DNA of 64,000 nucleotides from assembly GCA_004168015.1 (NCBI GenBank), contig SEYW01000004.1, positions 62,001 to 126,000 of the forward strand, in the 5' to 3' direction. This document shows positions 36,895 to 46,009 of the stretch, one piece after another. The translations under genes were made by a program, and so were the position numbers. A model generated the notes under the pieces. The model had not been told where the DNA came from and did no database searches. It was given only the letters and a program-made list of their open reading frames with translations. Each line of letters opens with the position of its first letter. Within the stretch, counting starts at the first letter, position 1. The DNA comes from Methylolobus aquaticus. Its GTDB lineage: Bacteria; Pseudomonadota; Gammaproteobacteria; Methylococcales; Methylococcaceae.

Positions 36895-38001
36895 TCAGTC
36901 CGCTGGCAAGACGGCTTCCAGCAGTTTGGCGACGTCGAGTGATGCCCCCGCGTCGATGGTGCGACCCTCGGCAGCGCGGAACAGCCGATCTCTGATCGCT
37001 AGCCCCAGCCCCCCGCCCGCCGGTTCGCGCGCCAGGATCAGGTCCACCTTCTGTTTGTCCAGTTCGCGCAGGCGCGTGAACAGCACGCGAGCAATCGCCG
37101 CCAGATTGTCTGACGCCCCCAACGAGGCGAATGCCGCGCTCAAGCCGGCATAAAGTCCCGCTTCCTCCTCCGGAATCAACAGGCCGATCGTTCGCCCGCG
37201 CTGTCGTGTTTGCTCGACGATGTCCGATGCCAGGCGCTGCGCCGCGTCAGCCTCGCCTCGTAGCAGCAGCAGCGCCGCGTGCGGCGAGTAGTGCTTCAGC
37301 AGGGTTCCCGGCGACGCTGCGTGCTCGTCGTCTGCGCTGACCCGGGGCGCTTCGGGTATCCGCAGTTCCGGCATGACTTCCCGCAGCGCTTCCGGAGACA
37401 GGCCGCCGGGCCGCAGCAGGATAGGCGAGGCCGCCGTCAGGTCGATGACCGTGGACTCTAAACCAATCGTGGTCGAGCCGCCGTCCAGCACGAGGTCGAC
37501 CCGCCCGTCGAGATCCTCCAGAACATGCTGCGCCGTCGTGGGACTCGGGCGGCTGAACAGGTTTGCGCTGGGGGCGGCGATCGGCAGGCCGCAGCCTGCG
37601 AGCAGGGCGTGCGCAACGGGGTGGGCCGGTACCCGCACGGCCACGGTATCGCGCCCGGCCGACACGCTCGCGGGTACCTTCGCAGCGCGGTGCAGAATCA
37701 GGGTCAGCGGCCCGGGCCAGAAGCGCGCTGCGAGCCGGTGAACGATGTCCGGGATGTTTGCTGCAACCTCATGTACCTGCGCCAGCTGCGCCAAATGGAC
37801 GATCAGCGGATCCGTCAAAGGACGTTGCTTCGCCTCGAAGATCCTCGCCACGGCCGCGGCGTCCAGCGCGTTCGCCCCCAGGCCGTAAACCGTCTCGGTC
37901 GGGAAGGCCACCAGGCCGCCGGCCTTGATGACCCTTGCTGCTCGAACAATGCCCTCGACAGCGGGATGCTGGGGATCGACGTGTATCAGTTCGGTGGGCA
38001 T
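36895..38001 (-). CDS. L-threonylcarbamoyladenylate synthase (Sua5 type)
   Basis: A 368-residue two-domain Sua5, which makes L-threonylcarbamoyl-AMP for the t6A37 tRNA modification. The YrdC domain (1-210) has FPTETVYGLG, the KQRPLTDPLI motif (K58, R60) and SANLFSRPSPTT. The C-terminal Sua5 domain begins at SPGTLLKHYSPHA. Length is typical of long bacterial Sua5 (about 340-370), unlike the shorter E. coli TsaC. It is convergent with fdsD and stands alone on its strand. Confidence 0.92.
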   Translation of the reverse strand: MPTELIHVDPQHPAVEGIVRAARVIKAGGLVAFPTETVYGLGANALDAAAVARIFEAKQRPLTDPLIVHLAQLAQVHEVAANIPDIVHRLAARFWPGPLTLILHRAAKVPASVSAGRDTVAVRVPAHPVAHALLAGCGLPIAAPSANLFSRPSPTTAQHVLEDLDGRVDLVLDGGSTTIGLESTVIDLTAASPILLRPGGLSPEALREVMPELRIPEAPRVSADDEHAASPGTLLKHYSPHAALLLLRGEADAAQRLASDIVEQTRQRGRTIGLLIPEEEAGLYAGLSAAFASLGASDNLAAIARVLFTRLRELDKQKVDLILAREPAGGGLGLAIRDRLFRAAEGRTIDAGASLDVAKLLEAVLPAD

Positions 38002-38789
38002 GCGCGTTACTGGTGTGCGGATCGGTCGGGGTGTGAGGACGGCGTGAATTGTCCCACAGCTGGCGTCGGACGTATGACTCGGCGCTCGTTGCGACCGATG
38101 GCTTAGCGGGCAGTCTGGCCGCTGGCCCGGTATCCGGCCCGCGCGACACGCCGGTGAGCGGAGGTCGCGGAGGCACGGGCTGCCGTCAGAATGTCCGTGT
38201 TCAACACGTCGATGTGAGATGTCTCCCTTCCGGGATTACCGACTTTGGGCTAGGTGGAGCGATGGGATTTCCATCACCCGTCGATAGCGTTCCGCTGGCG
38301 GAAGCGCGGCATGCTTCGCGTGCCACCGCCTGACAGTCGCTCGGCTCGGTGACCTATCCACGGTCGTTCATGGGTGCGCGTTTGGGCGGTAAATCGCCCT
38401 GGGTCGCGATCCTTTGCCGTCTCGCTCGAACATTATTTCCAGGCGCGGTATGGGGTGACGGAAATTTATCCTGTTCCCGTGATGATGTCTATTGCGATCG
38501 GATTAACTTTTCTCTCATCAACGATTCTTGTTGTTTTGTCTTAGGTCCTATGTGATACCCAGTATTGTGGATTTTTCATTTATCAGCAGTCTGGAATAAT
38601 GGCTCGCGTCAGTGGTGATTGGGTTTGTGCCGTCCGTCTGTTCTGACCTCGGATAGACGATTATTCAGGATGTAATGGAGTTAAGGTCGCGGCATCTGGT
38701 TTGCCGCCGCCTTACGGGGCTCTGCATCGATTAAGAGTTTCTCCATGGCACAACCGCTGGCGCACCTCGTTGCAATACAGGATGACCAC
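38002..38789. other. AT-richer intergenic region before the secreted orphan
   Basis: Nearly 790 bases without a credible gene between the divergent sua5 and the plus-strand secreted protein. The part from about 38460 to 38740 is clearly AT-richer than its surroundings (for example GATTAACTTTTCTCTCATCA near 38500). Both promoters should lie here. The AT-rich block could be a regulatory or laterally acquired segment. Confidence 0.45.
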
Positions 38790-40298
38790 ATGCGATCCAC
38801 TCAATTGGCCTTAGGGCTGCTGACTTTACTTTTGTGTTCGGGTGCTCACGCGGCAGCCCCCGATTTCAATCTGTCTCACCATATTCATAACTGGAGCCGC
38901 ATCGTCAACGGTGCCACTCCGAAGCGGGCCAGATCGGAACAGCATGCCTTGGCCATGGGCTATGTGATGGTCAACAAGAAAAAGGCGGGTGATTCACAGT
39001 TCAGCCAGCTGACCGTCATGAAAGACTTCAACGCCGGCCATTATCCTGTCGTATTCGATTTCAACGGAGGGAAATCCCGATTCCGGGATGACACCGACGA
39101 TGGGGCAGGTTTTTCCACGCTCCGGCGGGATCGCGTGATCGGCAAGGATACGGATCTGGATCCGGAGGACATGGCACTGCTGTCGCGATTCGGTTGCAGC
39201 AAAACCGATCCGGAACCCCTGCTGGCGACTGATGCGACGGTAGCCGACTTCGAGTCCACCTTCTATGCCGCGCCGGCTGCGACAGACTTGCGGTGGTCTG
39301 CGTTGAATCTGCAGAGCCGATGGGTCGTCAACCAGATGATCGACGCACTGCTGGAAAGTATCCGTCGCCGCGACCATGCCGCCGTGATGATGGATGACTT
39401 GCTGCCGAACATTTCGGCCGGCTGCGCGAACCGGGAGGCCGGAGGGCAGGGATCCTATGCGTCGTACATGGAGGGCAAGAAGGATTTCGTCAAGCGGCTG
39501 ACCGATATTCTGCATGCGGAGACATCACCTTATGGCTCCGCCTATTTGGTCGCGGGAAATGTCTGGCAGATCACTAGCCCCCAGTTTGCCTCAACCTACG
39601 GCGCCTGGTATGCGGATGGCAGTCTTCGTCTCGATCTCTATTATCTCGAAAAGGGGACCCAGGACGGCAATAATCAGATAGCCAGCAGCCGCGATCCACA
39701 AACCCGCTTACCGGCATTTTCGTACCAGGGGGCTGGCATTCCCAGCAACTTCGTTCCGGCCTCCAGAGTGGTGCTGAACACGGCGCACAAGACCTATCCG
39801 CCGACCACGCAGTTCGTGACGGAGCACCTTAGGGTCGCGGGTATGGCCGGCGCCCAGGGCTCCTGGTTCGGCTTTACCCTGGCCATGAACCTGGATCAGC
39901 AGTACGCGGATGGCAGCTGGGTCTTCAACAACACGCTGCAACTGCTCCGCGCCGTGCCGAACTTCGACAATCTCGCGCGTGTGCCCCTGGGCTCGCGTCG
40001 CTACAGTGCTTCGGCCATGGCGTATACCAGCCCGAACAGCCAGAGTTCGCCGTCCGTGGTCCAGTCGCGTAATCCGTTGAACGGCGAGTTGTATGCGGTG
40101 TTCCTGCGGTCGTCGGGAGCCATCAGGCTGAACCTCAATGAGGCCGTCAGTTCGGCCGTGTTTGTCGATCCCTTGTTCAACCCGACCTCCGAGAGTGCGT
40201 TGAGTTGTCTGCGTGTTGGGAGGGGCTTTGTCACCCTGAGCTGCGCCAGCCGGGTGGGCCAGGGCATTCGGCTGACACTTCAGCGCTCAGGTCGCTAG
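38790..40298 (+). CDS. Secreted protein of unknown function
   Basis: A 502-residue exported protein from the ATG at 38790 (an in-frame ATG at 38745 would add 15 residues before the signal peptide). The signal peptide is LALGLLTLLLCSGAHAA. The middle has YVMVNKKKAGDSQFSQL, an AALG-like alternation and AVMMDDLLPNISAGC, which suggests an alpha/beta barrel with an acidic loop such as those of some glycoside hydrolases (tentative). The C-terminal third is strand-rich (WVFNNTLQLLRAVPNFD). No family is recognised. A GC-rich hairpin at 40321-40338 follows. The AT-rich leader and isolated position hint at acquisition or special regulation. Confidence 0.7.
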   Translation: MRSTQLALGLLTLLLCSGAHAAAPDFNLSHHIHNWSRIVNGATPKRARSEQHALAMGYVMVNKKKAGDSQFSQLTVMKDFNAGHYPVVFDFNGGKSRFRDDTDDGAGFSTLRRDRVIGKDTDLDPEDMALLSRFGCSKTDPEPLLATDATVADFESTFYAAPAATDLRWSALNLQSRWVVNQMIDALLESIRRRDHAAVMMDDLLPNISAGCANREAGGQGSYASYMEGKKDFVKRLTDILHAETSPYGSAYLVAGNVWQITSPQFASTYGAWYADGSLRLDLYYLEKGTQDGNNQIASSRDPQTRLPAFSYQGAGIPSNFVPASRVVLNTAHKTYPPTTQFVTEHLRVAGMAGAQGSWFGFTLAMNLDQQYADGSWVFNNTLQLLRAVPNFDNLARVPLGSRRYSASAMAYTSPNSQSSPSVVQSRNPLNGELYAVFLRSSGAIRLNLNEAVSSAVFVDPLFNPTSESALSCLRVGRGFVTLSCASRVGQGIRLTLQRSGR

Positions 40299-40320
40299 GG
40301 TTGGTAGCCCATTCCTAAAA

Positions 40321-40338
40321 GGGGCCGTGCGCGGCCCC
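40321..40338 (+). terminator. Terminator-like hairpin after the secreted orphan
   Basis: GGGGCCG (40321-40327) and CGGCCCC (40332-40338) form a 7-bp stem with loop TGCG, preceded by AAAA and followed by TGTCCC, 22 bases past the stop. It also lies in the region convergent with the LysR gene. Confidence 0.55.
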
Positions 40339-40402
40339 TGTCCCGGTGCGCTCATTGGCTGTGCCCTCGGCTGGTCGCATTGAGGGCATTTTGCCCATCC
40401 GC

Positions 40403-41347
40403 TTACCGTATGGTGCGGGGCGTCGTCGCGCCATCGATCAGTCCTCCGGCCTTGGGGCACTGCTCAGCGATGCCGGCCCGGATCAGTTCGGCCATCCGCA
40501 GCGTGCCCGGACCGGTCGCATCGCGATCGGCAAAGATCAGGTACAGCGTCGCCCAGCGTTCCGCTCCCTCGCGCAAGGGCAGCGCCTCTAGTTCACCGGA
40601 CTCCAGCTCCCGCCGGATCATGTCTTCCGGATACCACGCATAGCCGAGTCCCATGCAGGCCGCCCGGATGGATGTGCTCTTGTGGCTTACGGTCAGACGT
40701 CGTTCGTTGAGCCAGCCCGGTGTGCGGGAGCGATCCCGGCTCGTGTCGCGAATGACCAGATGCCGGTGTTGGCTCAGGTCTTCCAATGTCAGCGGGCGCC
40801 CCAGCCGGTGCAGGGGGTGATCGGGACGCGCCGCCGCGATGAAGCGCACCGGCATGATCGGGTCGCCGATGAAGCCCGGTGGAATCCACGAGCCGATGGC
40901 CAGATCGACCCGCCCCTCCAGCAGCGCTTCATCGGTTCCGCTCAACACGGATTCGATGAGTTCGATGCGGGTTTCCGGGTGTTCCTTGGCGAACCGCGCG
41001 AGACAGTCCAACAGCAGCCAGGTCGGAAAGATGATCTCCACCGCCAGCCGGATTTCGGCTTCCCAGCCGGACGCGAGGCTGGCTGCGGCGCGCTCCAGTC
41101 GCATCGCTTCCTCGATCAGAATCTTTCCCCTGCGGTACAACACCTGTCCGGCAGCCGTCAGAACGGCCTTGCGGCCCTGGATTTCAAAGGCCTTGACGCC
41201 GAGCAGGCGTTCGAGTTTCTGCACCGCGTAGGTCAGCGTCGACTGGCTCTTGTACAGCGTGGCCGCGGCCTGCGCATAGCCGCCGCCTTCGACGACGGCG
41301 ATGAAGGTGCGCCACTGCTCCAGTGTGATCTTCGGTGGTGATGTCAA
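40403..41347 (-). CDS. LysR-family transcriptional regulator
   Basis: A 314-residue LysR-type regulator. The N-terminal helix-turn-helix reads FIAVVEGGGYAQAAATLYKSQSTLTYAVQKLERLLG (residues 15-50, shown in parts), followed by a substrate-binding domain. It is divergent from a DoxX-pirin-dioxygenase run (41451-43605), so it very likely controls those genes. The effector is unknown; the targets suggest a redox or quinone/catechol signal (inference). Confidence 0.9.
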   Translation of the reverse strand: MTSPPKITLEQWRTFIAVVEGGGYAQAAATLYKSQSTLTYAVQKLERLLGVKAFEIQGRKAVLTAAGQVLYRRGKILIEEAMRLERAAASLASGWEAEIRLAVEIIFPTWLLLDCLARFAKEHPETRIELIESVLSGTDEALLEGRVDLAIGSWIPPGFIGDPIMPVRFIAAARPDHPLHRLGRPLTLEDLSQHRHLVIRDTSRDRSRTPGWLNERRLTVSHKSTSIRAACMGLGYAWYPEDMIRRELESGELEALPLREGAERWATLYLIFADRDATGPGTLRMAELIRAGIAEQCPKAGGLIDGATTPRTIR

Positions 41348-41450
41348 AGCTATCGATAAAGTCGATTAGATAAGCCGAAATATTGTGCTTTTCCATCGGC
41401 GCAATCAATTCTTTAATGGCTCCACCTTTCATCAACTGCTGGAGAAGTCC

Positions 41451-41837
41451 ATGACGAATCTCAACCAGGCCCTCGAATTGGCAGGCCGCGTATCGCTCGC
41501 CGCGATCTTTCTGTTGTCCGGTGTCGGCAAGGTCGGCCAGTACGCCGGCACCCAGGCCTATATGGCCGCGGCGGGCGTGTCCGGCCAGTGGTTGCCGCTG
41601 GTCATCGCACTGGAAGTCGGCGGGGCGCTGGCAATCATCCTCGGCTGGCACACGCGGGCGGCCGCGCTACTTCTGGCGGGATTCGCACTGCTGGCCGCCG
41701 TGCTGTTCCACAGCGCGTTTTCGGAGCAGATTCAGATGATCCTGTTTCTGAAGAACGTCGCGATTGCCGGTGGTTTCCTGTTGCTGTTCGTGCATGGCGC
41801 TGGGCCCTGGAGTCTCGACGCGCGCCGTGCCGGCTGA
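41451..41837 (+). CDS. DoxX family membrane protein
   Basis: A 128-residue protein with four transmembrane helices. The ATG at 41451 has GGAGAAG upstream. The family signature is VSLAAIFLLSGVGKVGQYAGT, followed by VIALEVGGALAIILGW, AALLLAGFALLAAVLF and LKNVAIAGGFLLLFV. DoxX-like proteins are often linked to thiol or quinone redox. It is the first gene of the run divergent from the LysR regulator. Confidence 0.88.
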   Translation: MTNLNQALELAGRVSLAAIFLLSGVGKVGQYAGTQAYMAAAGVSGQWLPLVIALEVGGALAIILGWHTRAAALLLAGFALLAAVLFHSAFSEQIQMILFLKNVAIAGGFLLLFVHGAGPWSLDARRAG

Positions 41838-41897
41838 CTCACGCTGACCCCACTTTGGAATCTCGCCCTCATCACGTATTCTGACCGGAGCCTGGCC

Positions 41898-42770
41898 ATG
41901 ACCACTCGATCGCTGTTACGTACCGTTCCATCCATCGCGGCGTCCGACGGCGCCGGCGTCAAACTGCGGCGCAGCCTGGGGCAGTCGCCGAGCCTGCGCC
42001 ACGACCCTTTCCTGATGCTGGACGAGTTCTTCTCGGACGATCCGGAGGATTACCTCCGCGGCTTCCCGGCACACCCGCACCGCGGTTTCGAAACGGTGAC
42101 CTACGTGCTCGACGGCCATATGCGCCACGAGGACAACGTCGGTCATCACGGGGACCTCGGTCCGGGCGACGTGCAGTGGATGACGGCCGGGCGCGGGATC
42201 GTCCATTCCGAGATGCCGCAGCAGACCGAAGGCCGGATGCGGGGCTTTCAGCTCTGGATCAACCTGCCGGCCAGGGAGAAGATGAAGCCGGCTGCCTACC
42301 GGGACATCCCCGCAGCGGACATCCCGGTCGTCGCGCTGGATCAGGCGGGCGGCACGGTCCGCGTGATCGCGGGCACGTTCGAGCAGGGCGGACAGCCTGT
42401 TGCCGGCCCGATTCAGGGACTCAGCACCGAGCCGCTGTATCTCGACGTCATCCTTCCTGCGGGCGCTGAGTTCCGCGCGCCGGTGCCGGGGGGCCATCAT
42501 GCGTTCGTGTACCTTTACGAGGGCACGGCGGTGGTGGGCGACGAGGGCCGGGCGCTGCCGCACCGAGCGGTTGGGATTCTGGGCGATGGCGACAACGTCC
42601 GCCTGCAGGCGGGATCGGAAGAGGCGCGCTTCCTGCTGCTCGCCGGAAGGCCTCTCGGCGAGCCGGTGGTGCAGTACGGGCCTTTCGTCATGAACACCCG
42701 CGACGAGATCGAACAGGCCCTGGCCGATTACCGCGACGGCACGCTCGGCGCGCCGAGTTCGGCCGCGTGA
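41898..42770 (+). CDS. Pirin family protein
   Basis: A 290-residue bicupin. The N-terminal cupin has the pirin metal ligands in FPAHPHRGFETVTYVLDG, HEDNVGHHG and GIVHSEMP. Pirins are iron-containing, and some have quercetin 2,3-dioxygenase activity. It lies 60 bases after DoxX and 19 before the dioxygenase gene, so the three form an operon. Precise substrate unknown. Confidence 0.93.
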   Translation: MTTRSLLRTVPSIAASDGAGVKLRRSLGQSPSLRHDPFLMLDEFFSDDPEDYLRGFPAHPHRGFETVTYVLDGHMRHEDNVGHHGDLGPGDVQWMTAGRGIVHSEMPQQTEGRMRGFQLWINLPAREKMKPAAYRDIPAADIPVVALDQAGGTVRVIAGTFEQGGQPVAGPIQGLSTEPLYLDVILPAGAEFRAPVPGGHHAFVYLYEGTAVVGDEGRALPHRAVGILGDGDNVRLQAGSEEARFLLLAGRPLGEPVVQYGPFVMNTRDEIEQALADYRDGTLGAPSSAA

Positions 42771-42789
42771 ACGCTCTAAGGGGATCCCG

Positions 42790-43605
42790 ATGACCGCTCA
42801 GGCGCCCCGTTCCATGCCGATGGATCGCAGCCACTCCAGGAGCAGGATGCCCGTCTTGTTCGTCGGCCATGGCAGTCCGATGAACGCGATCGCCGACAGC
42901 GAGTTCAGCCGCGCCTGGGCGGAGGTCGGGTCATCACTGCCGGCCCCGCGCGCGGTCCTGTGCGTTTCCGCGCACTGGGAGACGGCAGGAATGCGCGTCA
43001 CCGCGATGGAGCAGCCGCCGACGATCCATGACTTTCGCGGCTTTCCCGAGGCACTCTCCGCCTTCGTTTACCCAGCGCCCGGTTCACCAGAGTTGGCGCG
43101 GCGCGTGTGCGAGTTGCTGACCGATCAGGACATTCGAACCGATCCCGAACGCGGTCTCGATCATGGGGCCTGGTCGGTGTTGTGCCGGCTGTTTCCGCAC
43201 GCAGATGTTTCCGTCGTCCAGCTCAGCCTCGATCGTACCCGGGACCCCGCATGGCATTTCGCGCTCGGCGCGGTGTTGAAGCCGCTGCGCGACGAAGGGG
43301 TGCTCGTTGTCGGGAGCGGGAATATCGTGCACAACCTGCACACGCTCATCTGGCAGGACTCGGCTTTCGACTGGGCCGTCGAGTTCGACAGCGCCATTCG
43401 TGAGCGCATCCTTGCGCGTGACTTCGAGTCGGTCATCCACTACGAAACGCTGGCACCGGCGGCGCGCGAAGCCGTGCCGACTCGTGAGCATTTCCTGCCA
43501 CTGCTGTATGTGCTCGGCATGGCGGATCCGCAGGACCGCATCGAGTTTTTCTGCGAGAAGGTGACCTTGGGGTCGATTTCGATGCGTTCGGTCAGGGTGG
43601 GCTGA
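42790..43605 (+). CDS. 4,5-DOPA-dioxygenase-like extradiol enzyme (YgiD type)
   Basis: A 271-residue member of the LigB-related YgiD/DODA family. Zinc-binding histidines are in VGHGSPM (H27), SAHW and LDHGAW; the family motif GSGNIVHNL is also present. YgiD cleaves DOPA-type catechols between ring carbons. The first 20 residues are a polar extension compared with the usual start at PVLFVGHG. It closes the DoxX-pirin-dioxygenase operon, which suggests handling of catechol or quinone compounds. Confidence 0.9.
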   Translation: MTAQAPRSMPMDRSHSRSRMPVLFVGHGSPMNAIADSEFSRAWAEVGSSLPAPRAVLCVSAHWETAGMRVTAMEQPPTIHDFRGFPEALSAFVYPAPGSPELARRVCELLTDQDIRTDPERGLDHGAWSVLCRLFPHADVSVVQLSLDRTRDPAWHFALGAVLKPLRDEGVLVVGSGNIVHNLHTLIWQDSAFDWAVEFDSAIRERILARDFESVIHYETLAPAAREAVPTREHFLPLLYVLGMADPQDRIEFFCEKVTLGSISMRSVRVG

Positions 43606-43778
43606 GCGGGAGGGCGAGGTGTCGCGTGCGGCTTTGCCGCCGACCCAGTCGATTCGGGGTGATACGTTAGGGGAACGTCGGTCGTTGACGGGGCGATTGT
43701 GTCGTTGCGGTCAACTGTGCGAAGGTTGTGCCCGCTCGATTCCTACCAACAATTCCTGACGAACCTGGGGGCCACCGC

Positions 43779-45908
43779 ATGTCAGCATCCATGAAAACTC
43801 GGTTTGCATTCGGCGGCTGTCCGCATGATTGTCCGGATACCTGCTCGATGGTATTCGAGGTGGAGGAGGGTCGGCTCAAGGGCGTCAAGGGCAATCCCGA
43901 TCACCCGCTGACGCGTGGCGGGCTGTGCGTCAAGCTCAAGGACTACGAGAAGCGCCACTACCACTCCGATCGCTTGCTGTACCCGTTGCGCCGCAGCGGC
44001 CCCAAAGGCAGCAAGCAATTCGAGCGCATCACTTGGGATGAAGCCCTGGACGAGATTACCAAGCGCTGGAAGGCCATCATCGCCGAGCACGGTCCCCAGG
44101 CCATCATCCCCTACAGCTATCTGGGTCATCAGGGGCTGGTGCACGGATTGAACGGGGGCGATGCCTTCTTCAATCGTATGGGTGCGACCGTCTGTGAGCG
44201 GACGTTCTGCGGCGAAGGCGCCTCCACGGCCTGGCTGCTGACCGTCGGCCCGACCGCGGGCGTAGATCCCGAGAGCTACATTCATTCCCGCTACATCGTG
44301 ATCTGGGCGTGCAATTCGGTCAGCACCAACCTTCATCACTGGCACATCGTCAAGGACGCCCAGAAGAACGGCGCCAAGGTCGTCGTCATCGATGCCTACG
44401 CCTCGCGCACGGCCAAGGAAGCCGACTGGCATATCTGCCCAAAGCCGGGCACCGATGGCGCGCTGGCCATGGCCCTGATCCATTCCATCATCGAGCAGGA
44501 TCTGGTTGATCGGGACTATGTCGATCACCACGCGGTCGGTTATGCGGAACTGGCAGAGCGAGCGAAAGACCGGACACCGGAGTGGGCCGAAGCAATCACC
44601 GGCGTCGCCGCCGATGACATCCGCACGCTCGCGCGGGAACTGGCGACCGTCCAGCCGGCGGCGATCCGGATCGGCGTGGCGCTGGAGCGTCATCGGGGCG
44701 GTGGGCAGGCCATCCGGGCGGTCACCTGCATTCCGGCCCTGACCGGCGCCTGGCGCCATGTCGGCGGCGGCATGACGCAGTTCTCGGTCTGGGAGCATCC
44801 GTACAAGTTCGACGTGATTTGCCGCCCCGACCTGATCCCGAAGGGCACGCGCGTCGTCAGCAACCTGCAGATCGGCCGCGCGCTGACCGGCGAGATGCCG
44901 CTCGATCCGCCGATTCTGTCGATGATGTGCTGGAACTCGAACCCGGTGACCCAGGCACCGGAAACGGACAAGATCGTGCAGGGCCTGCTGCGCGATGATT
45001 TATTCCTGGTGTCGGCGGAGCACTTCCTGTCCGACACGGCCAGTTACGCCGACATCGTGTTGCCGGCCTCGATGGGCGCGGAGATGGAAGACATCATCCT
45101 GTCGTGGGGGCATTTGTACCTGACGTACAACGCCAAGTGCGTCGAGTCGCCGGGCGAGGCGCTTCCCAACAGCGAGATCTTCCGCCGTCTGGCCGCTCGC
45201 ATGGGCTACGACGAACCGAACTTCCAGTGGTCGGATTCGGAATGTCTGGAGCGCTTTGTGGACTGGGACGCACCCGCCTGCGCAGACATCGATCTGAACA
45301 CGCTGCGCGAACACGGCTACGCGCGACTGAAGGTCGGGAGTCCCGACGATCGCGCGCCGCACCGGGAGGGCAATTTCCCGACGCCATCGGGTAAGTGCGA
45401 GTTTCTGCTGGACAACCCACGCAACTTCGTTGCGGGTCCGTTCCGGCAGATGTACGACGACTTCCAGCCCGGCGAGGCGCTCGATGTCCTGCCGGATTAC
45501 GTGCCGGCCCGCGAAAATCCTTCAGTCAATCCGGAACTGGCCCGAAAGTATCCGCTGTCCATCGTGTCTCCGAAGAGCCACTCGTTCCTCAATTCCTGTT
45601 ACGCGAACATGGACGGCAAACTGAAGGCTCAGGGTGAGCAGTTCGTGCTGATCAACGCGGCGGATGCCGCCGAGCGCGGCATCCGTGACGGCGGCACCGT
45701 GCGCGTGTTCAACGATCGCGGTGCCTTCGAGGGGCTGGCTCATGTCACCGCTGACGTGAATCCGGGCGTGGTCGTGGCGACGCTGGGGTACTGGCGGCAA
45801 CTCAATGCCGGCACGGTCAACTGCATCAGCGCGGCCGAGTTTGCCGATATGGGCCACGCCCCGACCTTTTCCGATAACCTGGTGGAGATTTGCAAGGTCT
45901 CGGAGTGA
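43779..45908 (+). CDS. Molybdopterin oxidoreductase (DMSO-reductase family), substrate unknown
   Basis: A 709-residue Mo-bis-PGD protein. ATG at 43779 with GGGGG upstream. The [4Fe-4S] site is GGCPHDCPDTC with a further Cys in TRGGLCVKLKDY. The Mo-domain motifs include CNSVSTNLHHWHIVKDAQKNGAK and a C-terminal dinucleotide-binding domain from about 590. There is no Tat signal, so it is cytosolic. No electron-transfer or membrane-anchor subunit is nearby. It differs from the formate dehydrogenase at 34314, so the substrate is unknown. It is similar in length to small soluble members of the family. Confidence 0.9.
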   Translation: MSASMKTRFAFGGCPHDCPDTCSMVFEVEEGRLKGVKGNPDHPLTRGGLCVKLKDYEKRHYHSDRLLYPLRRSGPKGSKQFERITWDEALDEITKRWKAIIAEHGPQAIIPYSYLGHQGLVHGLNGGDAFFNRMGATVCERTFCGEGASTAWLLTVGPTAGVDPESYIHSRYIVIWACNSVSTNLHHWHIVKDAQKNGAKVVVIDAYASRTAKEADWHICPKPGTDGALAMALIHSIIEQDLVDRDYVDHHAVGYAELAERAKDRTPEWAEAITGVAADDIRTLARELATVQPAAIRIGVALERHRGGGQAIRAVTCIPALTGAWRHVGGGMTQFSVWEHPYKFDVICRPDLIPKGTRVVSNLQIGRALTGEMPLDPPILSMMCWNSNPVTQAPETDKIVQGLLRDDLFLVSAEHFLSDTASYADIVLPASMGAEMEDIILSWGHLYLTYNAKCVESPGEALPNSEIFRRLAARMGYDEPNFQWSDSECLERFVDWDAPACADIDLNTLREHGYARLKVGSPDDRAPHREGNFPTPSGKCEFLLDNPRNFVAGPFRQMYDDFQPGEALDVLPDYVPARENPSVNPELARKYPLSIVSPKSHSFLNSCYANMDGKLKAQGEQFVLINAADAAERGIRDGGTVRVFNDRGAFEGLAHVTADVNPGVVVATLGYWRQLNAGTVNCISAAEFADMGHAPTFSDNLVEICKVSE

Positions 45909-45953
45909 AGGAAGGCCCCGGCCAAAACGACATGAGCGCTGGCTCGCGTCATC

Positions 45954-45981
45954 CCGCCCGTCGTGGTCTCCGACGGGGCGG
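45954..45981. terminator. Inverted repeat between convergent genes
   Basis: CCGCCCGTCG (45954-45963) pairs with CGAC-GGGGCGG (45971-45981) with one bulge, in the 100 bases between the Mo oxidoreductase stop and the end of the broken fibronectin gene. It could stop transcription from either side. Confidence 0.5.
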
Positions 45982-46009
45982 TGTCCCGCCCCGTGTCTGA
46001 TGCCAACTT

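Noticed and set aside
45522-46009. C-terminal extension of the fibronectin-repeat frame running opposite the molybdopterin oxidoreductase
   Set aside because: Beyond about 46010 the sequence loses fibronectin character and is the antisense of the oxidoreductase gene; the C9 tract explains the missed stop.
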